A stretch of 64,000 nt of DNA from Serinus canaria (taxonomy: Eukaryota > Chordata > Aves > Passeriformes > Fringillidae). The notes beneath the pieces were generated by a model. It had not been told where the DNA came from, did not search any database, and was given only the letters and a program-made list of their open reading frames with translations. The position numbers and the translations under genes are program-made. This document shows positions 36,742-48,458 of the stretch, in pieces. Position 1 is the first letter of the stretch. Every line of letters starts with the position of its first letter. The DNA lies in assembly GCF_022539315.1 (NCBI RefSeq), contig NC_066333.1:3844001-3908000 (forward strand). The letters are read 5' to 3'.

Positions 36742-36822
36742 CTATTCTATTCTATTCTATTCTATTCTATTCTATTCTATTCTATTCTATTCTATTCTAT
36801 TCTATTCTATTCTATTCTATTC
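36742..36822. repeat. (ATTCT)n microsatellite
   Basis: About 16 pure pentanucleotide units are directly contiguous with the CR1 3' end. It probably grew out of the CR1 tail repeat. ATTCT arrays are known to unwind easily. Confidence 0.97.
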
Positions 36823-37640
36823 TCATTCTACTTTTCTATTTTCTTCCCCAGTAGGTCCTAAATCTAAAGGGATTTTTCAAACACCTCCCTTGTCGAGCCA
36901 CCCAACCACCAGGCACCACTAATTTATTCTGCATTCAGTCTGTGGGCTCTGTCAAGCTGTTCCACACTCCAAAATCCTCAGTCTGAATTCCAGGCCAAAC
37001 ACATTAGAATAAGCCCAGAGAAATGTAATGAAGACAAACACATTTGAATATTTATCTGGAATGAATGGAAAGGAATTCCAAACTCTGGAGATTTTCTTGT
37101 TGCTAATGATTTGCTAATAAGTCAGTCTGATGCAGGCTGACAGGGAAATACTTTTCCCAATAGAAGATGTTCTGCAGTAAAGAGAATCCATGTTCCTATT
37201 GTCCAGAAATTTGCTTGCAGACAATATTTTGTAAACTCTCTATCTCCATCTCATTCCAGGTCTGAGCCATGTTTAATAATATCCCAAAATGAAAAACAAA
37301 GCAGCATTATTATCTGGTTTTCTACAAAGGTAAGTGTGAACTTAGTTTAGTGCTGGTGAGGTGCTGCAGCTGGTTGGATCTTCACTGCTCCGTAAGCACC
37401 TCTAGAATTACAGAGAAATGTGTCAGTTGTTCTCAGCTGACTCCTTTAGACTTTGACTCTTACAAGGACAGTTAAGGGAAAAAGAATTATATAACCACGA
37501 GGAATGGATGGCTGCTTACAGGGAGTAAATGTGAAAAGACCCCAAACAGAAAATTAGAGGGATGAAAATTATACATAAAATAAGCTTCAACTCAGTGCAT
37601 ACCTTTGGTGAGAATACACGTGTGGATTTTGAGAATGCCA

Positions 37641-37671
<31 letters not shown>

Positions 37672-38100
37672 GGCATTTCAGAACACCAGTTCTGCAAATC
37701 TCAGTTCTAAAATACCCACCTTTAAAAATTAACCTTCATGGAAAATATTTTTTGAATCATCAGGGAGTAAAGTGAAGCCAAATTTCTAAAGGAATACCAG
37801 ATATTGGCTGGTGAAAAAAAGTTTTCATTTTTATTTCATCAAACACAACTCAAAGTAAAATACATAGAGATTTTACAAAACTCATATATTTTTTTCTCCT
37901 GTCTTTAAAGCAAACTGCAAGGTTCAGATGCCATTGATTCTTTAACACCTATTTTATTCTTCTGCTTTGGAAGTGTAAAGGTTAAAAGAATTCCTTTTTC
38001 ATCTGGATAAGTTTTCTGTGGAGATTTATTTCACACTCAAAAAAAAAGAGAAGGCAGATGTGCTAAAGAATGTTCTGAGCTGGAGACAGGAGAGTGGGAG
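36823..38100. other. Unique sequence with a T27 run
   Basis: AT-rich, with no gene recognised. T27 lies at 37645-37671. Confidence 0.55.
37645..37671. repeat. T27 homopolymer
   Basis: A pure T run with no recognisable retrocopy body next to it. Confidence 0.9.
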
Positions 38101-38288
38101 AAAAGAGAAAAAAGAGAAAAGAGAGGAGAAGGAGAAGGAGAAGGAGAAGGAGAAGGAGAAGGAGAAGGAGAAGGAGAAGGAGAAGGAGAAGGAGAAGGAG
38201 AAGGAGAAGGAGAAGGAGAAGGAGAAGGAGGAGGAGGAGAAGGAGAAGGAGGAGAAGGAGAAGGAGAAGGAGGAGAAGGAGAAGGAGA
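38101..38288. repeat. (GGAGAA)n polypurine tract
   Basis: An A/G-only lead-in is followed by near-pure GGAGAA from about 38125 to 38228, then GGA/GGAGAA variants to 38288. The plus strand is purine only for nearly 190 bases. The open frames through it (Glu/Lys, Arg-only, Ser/Phe, Ser/Pro repeats) are repeat artefacts. Confidence 0.97.
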
Positions 38289-38586
38289 CCCTGTCCATAT
38301 CCTGGGTGTGTAGAGGGAACAACCTATGCAGAAATGAAACATCTGAAAGGGAGCTGAAAGCAGGTGGGGATACAAAAAGGAAAGGGAATCTGGCAGCAAG
38401 GTTTGGTACCTCCAGAATAAACTGTCCCAGCTGTGTTCCAAGCATTCAGAACAGACAGCCCCAAAATTCCACCTTCTTCTATGGCCACAGTGCTCTGCAA
38501 GTGCTGGGCAAGGGAACCTGCAGGAAGGCAAATCCAGCCCCTGCCAACGGCTCAGGCTGAGCCTGAGGAGGGATGCTCAAGCAGCA
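38289..38586. other. Unique spacer between two simple-repeat tracts
   Basis: About 300 bp of ordinary sequence; no gene recognised. Confidence 0.6.
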
Positions 38587-38871
38587 GGGATGGGATGGGA
38601 TGGGATGGGATGGGATGGGATGGGATGGGATGGGATGGGATGGGATGGGATGGGATGGGATGGGATGGGATGGGATGGGATGGGATGGGATGGGATGGGA
38701 TGGGATGGGATGGGATGGGATGGGAGGGGATGGGATGGGATGGGATGGGATGGGGATGGATGGGATGGGATGGGATGGGATGGGATGGGCTGGGATGGGA
38801 TGGGATGGGATGGGATGGGATGGGATGGGATGGGATGGGATGGGATGGGATGGGATGGGATGGGATGGGAT
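38587..38871. repeat. (GGGAT)n satellite-like tract
   Basis: About 57 pentanucleotide units, nearly pure, with interruptions near 38726 (GAGGGG), 38753 (an extra G and an altered spacing) and 38790 (GGGCT). It gives three GMGWD/MGWDG plus-strand and PIPSH minus-strand repeat frames of 100-190 aa, all artefacts. Every four adjacent units meet the G3N2 quadruplex pattern. Confidence 0.98.
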
Positions 38872-41800
38872 GGGGGAGCACTGATGGAAAATGACAATTG
38901 CATCACCCTGGATTCCCTCTCAATTCCTTTGGATTTGCCTTTTGATTCCCAGTCTTGACTCTGCCACCAACACCTGCCCTCCTGGAACCTCTGGCAAAGG
39001 ATCCACCTGGAACGAGGCCCAGCCAGGAGAACATTGAGCTCTGTTTGTGTTCTGCCTGTCAGAGCCATCCCTCCTGCTCCAGGAGCGTGTGTGAGTGTGT
39101 GAGTGTGTGGAGGGGGGATAATGGTGCCGTTAATGATTGCTGCTTTGATTACAGGATGCAATTGTCACTGCGGCTGGAAGGCAATCACTGCGCTGTGAGT
39201 GGGAGCCCGCTGCTGCTCTCCAATGGTCCTTGATTAAAAAGGAAGCTCTTGGCTATCTTCAAGCAGCAGGAGAGGAAACAGCACGGATGAAGGTGAGGCA
39301 AGTGCCAGACTCTGCCCCCGATGGATCACAGCTCATTTTCACTGCAGTTTAGTCTCTCATTCTGCTTTTCTCTCCTCTCCCCTTTGCTCCCAACCAGACA
39401 ATGGCCACAGCAGCCTCTGCTTTTCAGAGACCAAGCCTGAGCGCTCAGATCTTGGTTCTGGTGTATTTTCCTGCAAATCAAATACCCACTGTGCCCTCAC
39501 AACCCATCTCCAGTTTATATACACCATTCCTTGCCTTTCAACTTGCTCTTCCTCCGTGCAGTTGCAGATAAGCAAGTGTGCAAGTGGAACCCAGCTCAAA
39601 ACCAGCAACAATTTACAGGGACACTGTTTTAGTCCCACAGTAGGGCATTTTCATTACAGGGAAGTCTGGCTGCAGGCACAGGGCACTAAACACTCTGCCA
39701 CACTCTCCTCCCCTTAGAAGCCCTGCTGATACATCCATCTTTTTACCTTGTTAAATATGGGATTAGGCTGAAAAGTGAAGATCCAAATACCATTGTCATA
39801 GCACAAATAATAATAAAGAAAGCCCAACTTACAAGCTCCCTAGAGATCAGCAATAATTGCATGTCTCCAGTGGCAGATCTCAGGCTGTTTTCTGTACCCT
39901 TTCATTACCCAACCAACATGACAAGGCAACCCACACACTCCCAAACAATTCTGAAACAGCAGCCCCTACGGGATGGAGCTGGGAACCAGAACTCAAAAAT
40001 ATGGGATCTGTGTTCATTGATCATGTGCAAGTGTCACCTCTCCGGGGAGTGGTTTCCAGCAAATACCAGAGCCACAGAGAGAGAAGAAAGGGATGGATAA
40101 GTTCAGCAGCTCTGAGGAGTGATGGGCAGGAGGACAGGACACAGATTGAGCTAAGCCAGGCTCAGGGAGTGGAACTGTTCTTTGCTTTGCTGTCTGGGTT
40201 GCTGATTTGGATCTGCAATTAATGGCTGAGGAAGGCAGCACAGCACTGCTTCCCTGGCAGCTATCTGCCATGGATTATCTGCTCTGGGAGCTGAAGCCTG
40301 AGCACCAAGTGCTGCAGGAAAAGGCCCCTTTGACTCCAGTGGTCTTTGAACAGGGGCAAGAGCAGGATGTTTTCTGGATGTCCTTCACAGCCAAGATCCT
40401 CCCAAAACTCCCCTAATCCGTTTAAAGCATGAGGAAAAGAAGAGAGGGCAGGTTTGAGGCTCATGGTCACAGTTTATCAACTCTGTTTTTCATCACTTTT
40501 TGGTCCCCAAGTGTCTCTGTTGATAAACATCCCTGGTTTCCCACACTGAGTTTGACTTCACCATAATCTTGTCATTTCCACAACCAGTTTGCTTTCTCCA
40601 CTGGCACCATTAAGACAAGGAAAACTTGTTTTTATATACAGATAGGCAATGTTTTAATAAACTAGACCTTTTTATATATGGTGTTATGTTATTGCAAAGA
40701 GAAAATGCCACTCTGCTATAAAGCAAGGAATAGTGAAGATATAAAGCGAGCGATCTGAGGTATAAATGGGTATAAAATCCAGAATTATTGTAGCCTCCTA
40801 CCCCTATCCAGTGCCAGCTGTGGCCCAGCTCCTCTCCAGGCACTTCATGTGCCAGGCAGGCTCAGGTGGTGGCCGTGCTATGGAATTACTCCCATAAAAA
40901 TGGAAGAGCTGCTGGATCAAAGTCTACCTCCCTGTTTTGATTGTGAGGGCAGTGATAGCAGGTTCTCTAGGATGGAACCTACAAGAAGAAAGGTAATTTT
41001 ACACTGATGATTTTCCCAGCTTCTGGAGTTCAGAGCTTTTTGGGCTTCATAATGTGTAATAGGTGTTATAGCTTTGTGCAACAACAGCAGTTTATCTCAA
41101 TGAATCTTTTTCCAATCTGTTCACAGTTTCAGCCACTGAAATATCCTGGGACAATGAGTTCCTCAAAGCAATTCTTTATTTTGTGCTAAAAATATGTATT
41201 CTTTTATTTACTTGAACTCTGTTTTCGACTCTTTTCATTATATCCAGCCCTGGTTTTATGTTGAAAGAAACTGAATAATCTCACCATGTACATCTCCCCG
41301 CAGCCAATAATTTCATAGGTTTATCTCATCTTTTACCCTTCTTCATCCACCACAGTTGAATCATCACTGCCTATTTAACACAGTCCAGACTCCTCTAATT
41401 TATCCAGTCGAAAATTCCCTCCCTCAATGTATTTCTTCTATGATTTTTATATGTCCTGGGAGCTTTATACACTTTGAAATAAATTCCAACATTTCTATCC
41501 TCAGCAATTTGCCATATTCATCCCCATTTTGAGGTTATGTAGAACTACTGAATAAAAGCAGTTCAAGCAGACAACCTTTTACAACCTTGTTGGAAACCAG
41601 TAAAAAGCATCCTTACCTTTTGTTTCTTATATTAGAACCAGTTGTTAATGCACAAATTGAGAAGGTTTTTTATCCCATGGAGGACTCAGTTCTTTAAGAC
41701 CCCTACTGAGGAAATTTAATGGAAATCTTGTGGATATACAGCTATGCTGTGCTGACCAATTCTTTTCATTTACAAGCTCATAAACACCCTCAAAGGACTC

Positions 41801-42854
41801 TATGAGATTTCTGGCCACAATCTGACTTAACAAAAGCAATATTGACTCATTCTATTTATTCACATCCCTACTTACTCTCTGTTTTATTATTCTGCTACAA
41901 GTTGTCTGGTACAGACAATTATTTCCCTAATGAAAAAGAAATAATGAAGGAGATTAGTCACTATCTTTTAAGGATGAGCAATGTCTCCAGGAGAGCACAT
42001 CTTGCTGTAACACACACTGGTTTTGTGTCTGCCATTCCTGATTTTCAAGGAGTTGGAAGGAGAAGGATCATCCAGGACTCCCTGATGGAAAGAAAGACAA
42101 TGGTACAGGTGCTCACACTGCCATCATGGAGGCTAAAGTAAGGAAAAGAGATCTGGAAGGGGAGGAAAATATTTCACATCCACTGGAAAAAAGTCTTCAT
42201 GGCGTGGGCTGAAGTCCTTTTGGAGTTTTTCTGTACAGTGGAGATGTTGGTAGTAGAGTCAAAGTTCCTCTGATGTGAAAATGCTTGTTTAGCTTCTAAT
42301 TTTTTTCTTGAACATCTAACTTTTCCATTACAGTACATTTATTTCCTGGGTTTAGTTTGCCACCTGCAGACAAAGTACAAATGAGAGTGCTGTAGCACCT
42401 GCCTGTATGTGATGGATCTTGGTTGGTGACACATGTTTTGCAAGGAGAGCAGTTATTGAATTTGGATTTTATTTATTACTTTTTACCCAGAAATCAAAGC
42501 TAACAATAAATGCTGATGGTCTCAGGTTCCTTAACTGTCATTGAGGAAATCTGTAATGCTCTAATAGAGCTGGAGGAAGCCTGTCTTGGTTGGAAAATTT
42601 AATTTGATGCTTCCTCATGGCTCTAGCAGTAAATATTCCTGAGTAGGAGGTGTCAGAGTGTTTAGTCCTATTACAGGAGAGAATGTACACAAGCAACAAT
42701 TCTGACAGCCCATATAGACTCACCCAAACACAGCATCTACTCCAGCAGCAGAAATAATAAATCACCAGCTCAGACTGGTCATCTGGAGCAGATTCCTTTT
42801 AAGCTGCAGCCTGTCCTGCTCCTGTTAAAGCCAGACACTGTTCTCTGCCCTGTG
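38872..42854. other. Unique sequence, no gene supported
   Basis: A GT-rich stretch lies near 39088. The 39118-39245 part has TAATGATTGC and TTGATTACAG cores in non-repetitive, moderately GC-rich DNA and is a candidate enhancer-like element. At 41230-41540 the sequence has a faint old-LINE feel but I could not match it. Frames stay under 125 aa. Confidence 0.4.
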
Positions 42855-42882
42855 TTTTTTTTTTTTTTTTTTTTTTTTTTTT
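42855..42882. repeat. T28 homopolymer
   Basis: A pure T run; flanks are unique. Confidence 0.9.
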
Positions 42883-45800
42883 GCCATTGATGCAGAAAAT
42901 GGACATTTTCAGCCTTCAGATAATGCCTGGTATCCACAGTGCCAGATGCACTTTCAGAGCTGTGTGTTACTCAGTCTGGCTGATTCACTGTCCTTAGAAA
43001 TGAGGGATGGGTGCTGTTACAGCACCTCCTGCAACAGATTCCCCTGGAAAAAAGCTAAAATATTGTGTCTTCTGAGCTCTCAAAATGATGCTGAGAGCGG
43101 TGGGTAAAGTTCATGAGCAGAAAAACAAATCAGAAAACCTGGCTGCAGCAAAGTTCCCTCATGTGCTGCAGGGACCTGCAAAGGCAGGAGCACAGTGGGG
43201 TGCCAGAGCCTGAGCTCTCTGCTGCTGGCACTTCTGCCATTTTCATGGAGGTTTTGCTGCCACATCAAACCCTCAGGATGCCATGAGCTCACTCACCAGT
43301 CCAGATGTGGGAAAAAATCGGCAAGAACCAATTTTGAGTGTTTGTGATATTGGAGGATTCACTTGGATGTAAACTATTGTTCTGATTTTTAGGTACAAAC
43401 AAGATAAGAGGAAAAAAATTGTCTTGTTTCACATATGACACTGCAAAATAACAGTTTACACTTGCTTCAAGGTTTGTAGCAAGGCATTTCAGGGGCAGAT
43501 TATCCACAAGCTGAGTGTTAAAGACCAAAAATTGTCCATTCTCCTTAAGAACAGATGCTTAAACTGGAAAGACAAACAAGGAAGCCCATATCAATGCCAA
43601 AGTCAACCAACCTGACTAAAGGCACTGGGATCCCTCACTCAGTAGTTGCAGAATTTTCCCCTGTCATGTCTGAACATCTTCTGCCTGCATCAAGAATGAA
43701 TTTGGACTCCATTGTCATGGGAGAGTTTCTAAAAGGATAGGGGAAAAAAAATATATATATATAAGAAACATATTTGTTTATAGGTGGTGTCAGGAAAAGA
43801 AATAAGGCCTGCAACAGTGTCTGGGTCTCCAGGGCACTGAAGGTGGCATTTTCCACCTGCACAAAATTTACTGGAAACATAAAACCCAGCAAGGAGAAAT
43901 GTATCATTTGTGCTGAGTCTGCCCTAGAGGTTCTGCTGGAGAGTTTTACCTCCCATGACCCCCCTGCTCCTAATGCAGGAACAGCCCTGGTATTTCCATC
44001 CAGGAGGAGCAGCTAATTAATCAGGGCTGATCGTTAGAGTGTTGGATTATCCTCTTGTCTTCTCATTTGGCCACAAGGAATTGGCTTCTTTTGCAGGGTG
44101 AGAGGAGTCAAGATTTACACAGATGTGAAGAGCAGATTTGTGGGCAGACATTGCACTCAGTGAACAGTCTCTAACACCTTCCTGGACAAGGCAATTTATC
44201 TGAGCAATGGGTGGAAGGATGCAGAGGGTGAGGCTTGGCCAGGAGTGCCAAGATTCATTTGATCTCCTGGGTAGAAGTATATCATTTCTAGATAGATTTC
44301 TAGGTAGATTTCTTCTACCTAGCTAGATTCAAAGAGGACCATTAAAATACCCAAAAATGTAATAGTTAATCAAGCAGGAAGCTCTGAATGTATTAAGAGT
44401 TTCAGCACTCTTCTCTAGATTTATTCTCTATTACACTAGGGATTTGTTACATTATTTTCTTGGGTGGCAGGTTTTATTTTTTCCCCTGAAGTTTCTTTTT
44501 TCATCATTTCCTGAGGTAAGTCACTCAGTTAAACCGTCACTGATCCTTATCCATGCTGGCAATTGTCATGTTACTCTAAAAGACTTTTGAAAAAGAGTGT
44601 GAAGGAAAATGATTGTAAGAGTGACCCAGGGCTGCCCTGTCCCAACCTGACTCTGCAGCACTGTGGGAAGGAGCCTGAGCAGAAATGAGCTGAACTGCAC
44701 TGCCCTGAGCCACCAGCAAAGAGCTGAAACCCAGCCCTGCTTCCAGATTCTTCTCTCTGTGCTTGAAGACAAAAGGAAACCAAGGGCAGAAAGAGGAAAG
44801 TAGAAGGTTACCAAAAAAGAAATCTTACTGTATTAGCAGAAATATTTTCAGTATTAACAGAAAAGAGGGGGAAAAAAAATCAGTTCTGGAGAATAAATGT
44901 GTTCTGTGTTGATCTCATTCTGCACTACACCTGCAGGCTGAGGCTGAGCTATGAGCAGGAGGAAAATCCCTCTCCCACACAGTCCCATTTCACTTTCAGC
45001 ACCACTTGCTTTCTTCCCTATCCCATGGTCATTCCCTGCCTGGCAGTTCATTATCTCATTCATCCCTGGATCTCCACACAGAGAATTATTCCAGTCATTT
45101 CACAATTACAGGATGATTTATCTGGAAAAACAACTTCTATTAAACAGTTTTGGCCCCTTTGCCTGCACTGTCCAACCTTCTTTCACCTGGGGCTGCTTCT
45201 GACAGCCTGGCATCCCTGTGGCTTTTATAGGACCATCACTGTTGGAAGAGTGAACTTCTCCAAAGCAAAGTTGATCCTTATTGTTCAAAATATGGAATTC
45301 TATCCTTGTCTCCTCCATGCCCACAATAATTTGATCTAAAACAAAATGATGTTTCCCTCATCTATGCAACAGCAAAGCATTTCTGAGTGGAGGAGATACT
45401 GGTGTTGCAGTGGGCTGGTTAATTAAAGAAATGGGATGTTTTAGGTTTCCATTTTCTCCCACCACCCTACCCACAAGATATTTCAAAGGCTCAAACAGAA
45501 ACTGACTGTCAGAGCAAAAGGTTTTTCTTTTTTGTGGTGTGCTTTTTTTTTCCTTTCCCTTAGGAACACCTCTGCTGTTTATTTCTCTCTCCAATATCTG
45601 TAATTTTTGTCAAATATGTCTTTTATTGTCCATCCCTAATACTCATTTGTCTGAAATTACCAATGGTTTAAACACCAGTCTCTGTGAAGAGTGGTTCTGC
45701 GTGGAAAGCAAGATGCAAGCACCCAAACTGGATGGTGTTCCCCGTGGTGATGCAGAACTTCCTTGGGATTATGGGTCACAGCCTTGTAATGTCCCTGAGC

Positions 45801-48332
45801 TGGTGGAAGGGGCAGCCAGTGCATCCTCAGAGGGTGACAGAGCTGGGTCACAGCCACGGCTCTCCACGGCTCTTCACCCCTGCACTTGGGTACTTGATGT
45901 GCCTTTAATCCCTCTGCAATTCCATTTAACCTGTGTAAAATCAAACCAAAGATTCTCCTCTCCTCCTTGCCCTGGTTTGTGCTCCATCCCTGGGCAGCAG
46001 CTCTGCCTCAGGAGCTCAGACATTCCTGAGCTGGGCTAGATCCGCGTGCAGGCGAGTGTGTTTAACAGATTAAGTTAAAAACAATCTTCACTGCTTCATT
46101 TAACTAAAGCATTTTTCCAGACAACTTCCTCTGCTCGAATGTTCCTTCTAATTATCATTTTCCCTTTACAATATGTTGTGTCATGCTGCTTAGGAGAAAG
46201 CTCATAGCGAGAGGCAGTGCTGGGCTTGTGAAGGAAATATGTCCTGGCTATTAGGAAGTTCAATGAAGCGCTGACTTTTATATCATTGTGTAGGGATGGG
46301 TGAAACAGTCCAGAAAAAAAACACTGCCATCTGAGCAGCAGTGTGGGGCTTAAAATAACCCTCCGCTTCAGAATGCTTTTTTAAGGTTTCTCCATCAGTT
46401 GCAAGATTATTTTTCTCTCTCCAAGTGTTTCATCTAAACCGATTGGTCTTGGAAGTGGAATCTGGCTTGGTGTGGAATTCCAGCCTGGCCAGGCTGATTG
46501 CTTTGTGCTATCAGCACCAGGGGCCTGCTCTGCTCAGGAGGAATGATTTGGAGTCACGATCATTTGCTTTCATCCCAATTCTGTGAGCTGTTTGCAGCTG
46601 TTAATTTAACAGTTTAGTGCTTCCATCTTCCATGGGCAGGAGCAACCGCGCCAATGCCTGAGACATCGAAACTTCATTTCCAGTAACAGGGCTTGGAGGA
46701 CTGGGAGATGGCAGGAAAATGCTTTTGCTCCAGTGAGCAGGGACCACATGGTGGGCACAGAAGTCAACAGAGAGAGATTTTGTAAAATAAGCCTCTGCCA
46801 GCTACAGCTCTATGGGGATGAAACAAGAAGAGGAGAAGAGCCATGAAAGCAAATCCATCTTGGGGGAGTTTTTCTGGGACAGATTCTGCAGTGCCAGGGG
46901 AGCTCAATTAGCCCAAAAAGGGAAAACATTGGGTTTAAAGAATAACTGCTAATACAGGCAGGATGTGTCCCTAAATACCTGTGAATTCAGGATTTTTCTT
47001 ATACCTCAAACTGAACTTAAGACAGACCCTGTTCCCAAGCAGAATTTACACTAAAGGAGAAGGAAGAGTCAAACTGCTCTATGGCACCTGCTTATGGAAG
47101 AAAATATGTTTCCATTTTATATCATCTGAAGGACTGATAAACTTTATAGTCATGAAGTTATACCTAAAATTTCTTAGCCAAAGGTTATTCATGAGTCAGT
47201 AGCACTGAAGTTGAAAGAAAACTTTTCAAATTGGTTTTTTCCCACTTCTTTTATTGAAAAAAAAAAGTATTGTTTTGTTTGTTTTCAGCCTTTGTTTTCT
47301 GAACTTGTCAGATCTGTTGTCAGGCTGTGGAAGAAGTTGAAAACTTAATCATTATGCTTCTTGTTTTGAATGGTATTTATTCAATCTTTGTTTCACAAGG
47401 TTTTTATCTTGTAAGGGGGACGTCATCCTCCAACATTGCTGTAAAATTATTTTTTAAAGTCCAAATTTTCTATTGCAAACACCTACACCTGCCACGAGAA
47501 GTTCTCCCTTTTAGCACCTCTGCTGTGCTGCTCTGTCATACCTGTGCTCTGATTTGAATTCTAGGAAAAATAAATGTATCCAGGATTTTGGTCTTGATAA
47601 TTGTCACTTTTCATTTTGCTTTATTTTAAATGCCATTCTACAGCATTTAAACAACAATTTGTGCAGAGAACTTTTAGCAGCAGCAGCAGCAGCAACCAAA
47701 AACCAGCAGCAGTTGGAAAGATTGTGCAATTCTTGTTGGGAGCAGCTCAAGGTCTTTTACACCTCCCTGGAAATTGTGCTAATCTTTCTGTTCTAGGGCA
47801 CTTTGCAGGATATTTGTACCAGCAATTTCAGACAGGTAATTTAATCAATTCCCTTTGCTACCTGATCTCCTTTGCTTCCCTCTGTAATCAATGGGGAGCA
47901 GGGAGAGCTCCCAGAGTGTGACTTGGAGCAGCTAAATTAGGTTCCTGGTTGAAATGCTGCTTCACAGCATTCAGGCTGCTTCTCCTTTAATTTCAGAGAG
48001 TCAAATTAGCCCAGCTCATCATCTCAGACTGGTGTGAATTCCTGCCTTTCCACTCTTACCTGCAGCATCCAAATGAGAGATCTCAATTCTCCAGTCCTTC
48101 CACAAACACACTCCAGAGATTGCTCTGTGACTTGCTCCATCAGGAGAGTGTGATGCTGTGAGAAGCCCCTGTTAAACAATGAAGTTATTCTCAAAAATCC
48201 ATTGCACAGCCTGGTCAGGACAATGTGCTGGTGGCTCTCCACAGATGTCCAGGCCTTCACAGCTCCCAAGACAACCTCCCAAGATAAGTGACTTTGTCCT
48301 TCTCAGTTTTAACATCCACATTTAGGCAACAT
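42883..48332. other. Unique sequence, no gene supported
   Basis: Includes a short TA run near 43752 and an (AGC)6 at 47676-47693. The longest frame is 166 aa (45539-46039 plus) with no family recognised; a 146-aa frame at 44899-45339 is likewise unassigned. The 46030-46440 part is complex and TAAT/ATTA-rich and is a candidate conserved block. Confidence 0.4.
47676..47693. repeat. (AGC)6 microsatellite
   Basis: Six uninterrupted triplets, followed by a diverged AACCAAAAACCAGCAGCAG stretch. Confidence 0.9.
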
Positions 48333-48458
48333 AAGGCCAAGTTGGATGGGACTTTGAGCACCCTGGGATAGTGGAAGGTGTCCCTGCCCATGGCAGGGGG
48401 TGGAACAAGATGAGCTTTAAGGTCTCTTTCAACCCAAGCCATTCTGGGATTCTGTGAA
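48333..48458 (+). mobile_element. CR1 LINE 3' fragment
   Basis: Sense tail: AGGCCAAGTTGGATGGGACT, CACCCTGGGATAGTGGAAGG, TGTCCCTGCCCATGGCAGGG, AAGGTCTCTTTCAACCCAAG and CCATTCTGGGATTCTGTGAA. Only the last 126 bp survive, but the true 3' end with its ATTCTG tail units is present. Confidence 0.93.

Noticed and set aside
38018..38560. 180-aa Glu/Lys-repeat protein and its Arg-, Ser/Phe- and Ser/Pro-repeat counterparts
   Set aside because: All derive from the GGAGAA tract, whose 6-bp period keeps every frame open; there is no gene context.
38433..39161. Several 100-194-aa GMGWD and PIPSH repeat frames
   Set aside because: Translation of the GGGAT pentamer, open on both strands and in several frames, so not coding.
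41230..41540. Possible ancient LINE remnant
   Set aside because: The impression rests on general composition; no block could be matched to a known consensus.
45539..46039. 166-aa plus-strand frame
   Set aside because: No recognisable family, no splice or conservation evidence, and overlapping open frames on the other strand.
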